Assembly (NCBI GenBank): GCA_023431385.1
Contig: JAEYWA010000057.1
Location: 1 to 42,998, forward strand
Source of the DNA: Bacillota bacterium
GTDB lineage: Bacteria; Bacillota; Clostridia; Acetivibrionales; DSM-1351
Direction of reading: 5' to 3'
Length of the DNA stretch: 42,998 nt
A program made the position numbers and the translations under genes. Below are positions 40,173-42,998 of the stretch, in pieces; position 1 is the first letter of the stretch; the number at the start of each line of letters is the position of its first letter. The notes under the pieces are model-generated. The model was not told the origin of the DNA. It did no database searches and saw only the letters and a program-made list of their open reading frames with translations.

Positions 40173-42863
40173 TTGAAGACTCAGATAGCTATAAAGCAAT
40201 CCACGATAAGCTGTCTTATACTTGGAGTCTTTCTGTTAATAGCTGTCTTACTGATAGGCAGTATTGTTTATATGCGTGCAAGTATAGAAGCAGAACAGGC
40301 AGCAGAAAAAAGAAGAACAGAATTCAAACAGCTTGGGCTGGATTTGGCGGATGCTTCCGACTATCTCACAGATGAGGCCAGAAAATACGCAATAACTACA
40401 GATATTGCACACCTTCATAGATATTGGGAGGAGATTAATAGCACAAAGACAAGGGATAAAGTTATATTTAAGCTGAAAGAGCTCGAATCCCCCGAAGAAG
40501 AACTGAAACTGCTCGCAAGGGCAAAACAGCACTCGGATGCTCTTGTGAGTACAGAGAGAAGGTCCATGAGGTTGGTACTGGAGGCATTTATGGTGCCTGA
40601 AAAGGAAATGGTACCGGAAGTGGAAAGCTACCGACTTAGCGATGAGGATAAGAACCTTGACAGCGATGATAAGTTAAATAAGGCTCGGGAAATAATGTTT
40701 GATGCTAAGTATGATTCAGATAAAAAGGATATTATGGAGCCAATCGCAAGCTTTCAGAAAGTAATGAATGCAAGGTTGGAAAATGAATTGTATGCGGCTA
40801 GAGAAGCTACTTCTAAAGCAGCAGTAATTCAAATAGTATTAGCCCTGATAATAATGTGTGCTATTGGGCTACTAATAAGTACATTATTTAAATACTTTAC
40901 ATATCCCATTAACAGTTACACTAAACTTCTTAGAAAGTTTACCTTTGAAGATGATAAATTCAGCCTGGCTCCTGAGGGAACCCTTGAGCTGCAGCAGCTG
41001 GCCAAGACTTTTAATGAACTTTATTTTTCCTTCCACGAGGAGCTTCAAAAGAGAATGGAGGCTGAACGGACCATGAGAGAAGCGAAGGAGGAAGCTGAGT
41101 TGGCAAATAATGCGAAAAGTCAGTTCCTGGCAAGCATGTCTCATGAGATAAGAACACCGATAAATACTATTATGGGCTATCAGTTTCTGCTGAATGATAC
41201 CTGTCTCGAAAGAAGACAAAAGGAGTACTGTGATAAAATCGGAATGGTTGCAAACAACCTCTTGGGACTTATTAACGGTATATTGGATTTTTCCAAAATC
41301 GAAGCAGGAAAAATGCTGCTGGAAAGTGCAGAATTTGATATAAAGCAGGCAGTTCATGACATATATGGAATGATAATTATGGAAGCAGGCAAAAAAGGGC
41401 TTAAGTTGGATTTAAAAATAAATGGTCTGATTCCCGGAGTTTTATTGGGCGATGTTACAAGACTAAAACAGGTTATTCTTAATTTACTATCCAATGCTAT
41501 AAAATTCACAGATAAAGGCTCAATTACCATGAGCCTGGATTTTGCCCCTAAAGACAGCGGGCGAATAATTGTCTGTTTTACCGTAAAGGACACAGGTATA
41601 GGTATAACAAAGGAGCATCAAGATATTATTTTTGAATATTTTACACAGGGTGATGCTTCAACAACACGAAAATACGGCGGTACCGGTTTAGGACTTGCAA
41701 TCAGCAAAAGGATAGCTGAATTGATGAATGGATCTATAAGGGTTGAAAGTGAGCCGGGAAATGGCTCCTGCTTTATATTTACAGCTGAATTTGCAGTATC
41801 TGCAAATGCTCTTCATTTTCAGGAGGAGAATGTCAATAAATTATACCAGAAAGAGTTTAATGGTAAAAAACTGCTCCTTGTTGAGGATAACAGGATTAAC
41901 CTTCAAATGACCGGAGAAATATTGAAGGTTATGGGCTTTAAGACATATACAGCGGATAGTGGGCCTACCGCCCTTGAACTCGTTAAGGAACATTTATTTG
42001 ATGTAATACTTATGGACATACGTATGCCGGATATGGATGGATATGAAACTACTAAAAATATCAGAAGCCTTGAAAATGGCAAAAAAACAATAATAATCGC
42101 TCTTACAGCTGATGCTGTCGATGGTGTCGAGGAAAAAGCCAAATTAGCCGGAATGGACGGATTTTTAACTAAACCCATATATCCCGGAAAGCTTACTCAA
42201 ATGATTAAAACCTTTATTTTCTCAGATGGCGAAAGTTCGGAGATCAATATTGATAAGACTACTGATAGTATGTGTACCTTTAGTATCCAGCCTGAGTCCG
42301 GTAAATTCATTTTTGAAAGCGGAATAGCAAGGCTTGGCGGTAACACCCGACAATATTCTGAAATACTGAGAGAATTTGTTGACAGACACAAAGAGGATGC
42401 TAAAAAAATAGAACTTCTTTTTCTATCAAGGAATTATACAGAGCTTGAAGATATGATTCACAAGCTAAAGGGTCTGACTGGAAATTTCGGAGCCTGCCGG
42501 CTGTTTGAACTATGTAAAAGCCTGGAATGTGTAATAAAAGCTAAGGAGTCCCAGAGTGCAATACAGGGCCTGATTAATGAAATAGGACAAGAGCTTAGTA
42601 ATTTCTGTCACGAGGCGGAGGCTTTTTTTGTAAACATTGATAAAGAGAAAAGCAGAAACTCAACGACGGCCGATGGTAATTTCCAACAAATAATTACAAA
42701 TCTATATAACTATATAGTTATAGCCGACGCAGAGGCTAAAGAATACTTTCTGCTTAATTCACCGACAATTAAGGAGAATCTTGATGAACTGACTTTCCTG
42801 CAGCTTAGGCAGGCCATAATTAATTTTGATTTTGAAAAAGCTGAGCCATTACTGGACGTCTAG
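40173..42863 (+). CDS. Membrane hybrid sensor histidine kinase with receiver and Hpt domains
   Basis: About 896 residues: membrane helix 1 (about 11-35), an extracytoplasmic sensor region of about 190 residues, membrane helix 2 (VIQIVLALIIMCAIGLLIS), a HAMP-like/coiled-coil linker, HisKA with H324 in SMSHEIRTPINTI, HATPase (NLLSNAIKFTD, KDTGIGI, GTGLGLAISKRI), a receiver with D615 in VILMDIRMPDMDG, an Hpt domain with H763 in MIHKLKGLTGNFG, and about 70 further C-terminal residues. This is a BarA/TodS-type complete phosphorelay in one chain. The TTG at 40173 is chosen because a G-rich ribosome site lies upstream; the open frame reaches 40038 but that start lies inside a terminator hairpin. No response regulator with DNA-binding output is nearby. 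Confidence 0.9.
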   Translation: MKTQIAIKQSTISCLILGVFLLIAVLLIGSIVYMRASIEAEQAAEKRRTEFKQLGLDLADASDYLTDEARKYAITTDIAHLHRYWEEINSTKTRDKVIFKLKELESPEEELKLLARAKQHSDALVSTERRSMRLVLEAFMVPEKEMVPEVESYRLSDEDKNLDSDDKLNKAREIMFDAKYDSDKKDIMEPIASFQKVMNARLENELYAAREATSKAAVIQIVLALIIMCAIGLLISTLFKYFTYPINSYTKLLRKFTFEDDKFSLAPEGTLELQQLAKTFNELYFSFHEELQKRMEAERTMREAKEEAELANNAKSQFLASMSHEIRTPINTIMGYQFLLNDTCLERRQKEYCDKIGMVANNLLGLINGILDFSKIEAGKMLLESAEFDIKQAVHDIYGMIIMEAGKKGLKLDLKINGLIPGVLLGDVTRLKQVILNLLSNAIKFTDKGSITMSLDFAPKDSGRIIVCFTVKDTGIGITKEHQDIIFEYFTQGDASTTRKYGGTGLGLAISKRIAELMNGSIRVESEPGNGSCFIFTAEFAVSANALHFQEENVNKLYQKEFNGKKLLLVEDNRINLQMTGEILKVMGFKTYTADSGPTALELVKEHLFDVILMDIRMPDMDGYETTKNIRSLENGKKTIIIALTADAVDGVEEKAKLAGMDGFLTKPIYPGKLTQMIKTFIFSDGESSEINIDKTTDSMCTFSIQPESGKFIFESGIARLGGNTRQYSEILREFVDRHKEDAKKIELLFLSRNYTELEDMIHKLKGLTGNFGACRLFELCKSLECVIKAKESQSAIQGLINEIGQELSNFCHEAEAFFVNIDKEKSRNSTTADGNFQQIITNLYNYIVIADAEAKEYFLLNSPTIKENLDELTFLQLRQAIINFDFEKAEPLLDV

Positions 42864-42938
42864 GAATTAAAATATTTTGTATTCTTTGAATGTGTTAATA
42901 TAACTCGAGTTGAGCAAGTACACTAAAAAATTCCATAT

Positions 42939-42998
42939 AGATAAATTCCTAGACGTGGGGATTGAAAAGGGGATTATTCCCCTTTCCGGGGTAGCGGG
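42939..42998 (+). repeat. Second copy of the structured non-coding repeat, cut by the window edge
   Basis: From AGATAAATTCC to GTAGCGGG this matches 26745-26798, with a few substitutions and a small insertion in the GGGG..CCCC hairpin. It begins about 75 bases after the kinase stop and continues past the right edge. Confidence 0.75.

Noticed and set aside
42955..42975. CRISPR-repeat-like GGGGATTGAAAA
   Set aside because: Only one copy here and one diverged copy 16 kb away; no regular spacing or cas genes.

Overview
Composition and content point to a low-GC, endospore-forming anaerobic Firmicute of the Clostridia. The evidence is a spoIVFB-type intramembrane protease downstream of minE, an electron-bifurcating NfnAB pair, a tandem glycine riboswitch, AGGAGG ribosome sites and AGA-dominated arginine codons. 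From family style I would guess a Ruminiclostridium-like cluster III clostridium, but that is inference. No tRNA, rRNA, CRISPR array or intact transposase gene was seen.

Layout. 1-3039: minE, a methylglyoxal-synthase-like gene that lacks its catalytic residues, and a SpoIVFA-like/SpoIVFB pair in the order known from Bacillus. 3066-5874: nfnA-nfnB and a flavodoxin. 6138-9030: a truncated ECF sigma factor, an unknown membrane-anchored protein and a membrane metallophosphoesterase. 9142-14655 (minus strand): an AI-2E-type exporter, a VanX-type dipeptidase fused to an L,D-transpeptidase-like domain with Cys replaced by Ser, and a tetR/ATPase/permease efflux unit with a clear TetR promoter-operator. 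14976-15779: a TauE/SafE permease split into two half-genes.

15835-22601 is a sigma-54 module: a PAS/AAA+/Fis enhancer-binding protein, three phased dyad sites, a canonical GG-N10-GC promoter, a tryptophanase/tyrosine phenol-lyase family gene with foreign codon use, an amino-acid permease, RidA, and rpoN itself. One enhancer site sits inside the regulator gene's terminator hairpin. Together these genes look like inducible uptake and beta-elimination of an aromatic (or similar) amino acid, with RidA removing the reactive enamine.

22788-27180 runs from moxR-DUF58-DUF4129 into a patchwork: a GC-rich, hairpin-packed gene tail, a truncated and frameshifted phosphodiester glycosidase gene, a structured non-coding repeat (second copy at the window's right edge), and a strong promoter centred on a 25-bp dyad. 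27182-30596: a TrmB-like regulator, lysA and ddh (lysine/diaminopimelate metabolism), then a small PCP-reductase-like protein. 30879-33502 (minus): serC-serA behind a tandem glycine riboswitch. 33510-38364: marR divergent from a heterodimeric ABC exporter. 38717-42863: two divergent multidomain sensor kinases.

The most unusual signal is a short leader found three times, directly upstream of the Shine-Dalgarno of the ABC permease, the ABC ATPase and the TrmB-like gene. It can form two mutually exclusive hairpins that share one AGCC strand, and its stem sequence changes while pairing is kept.
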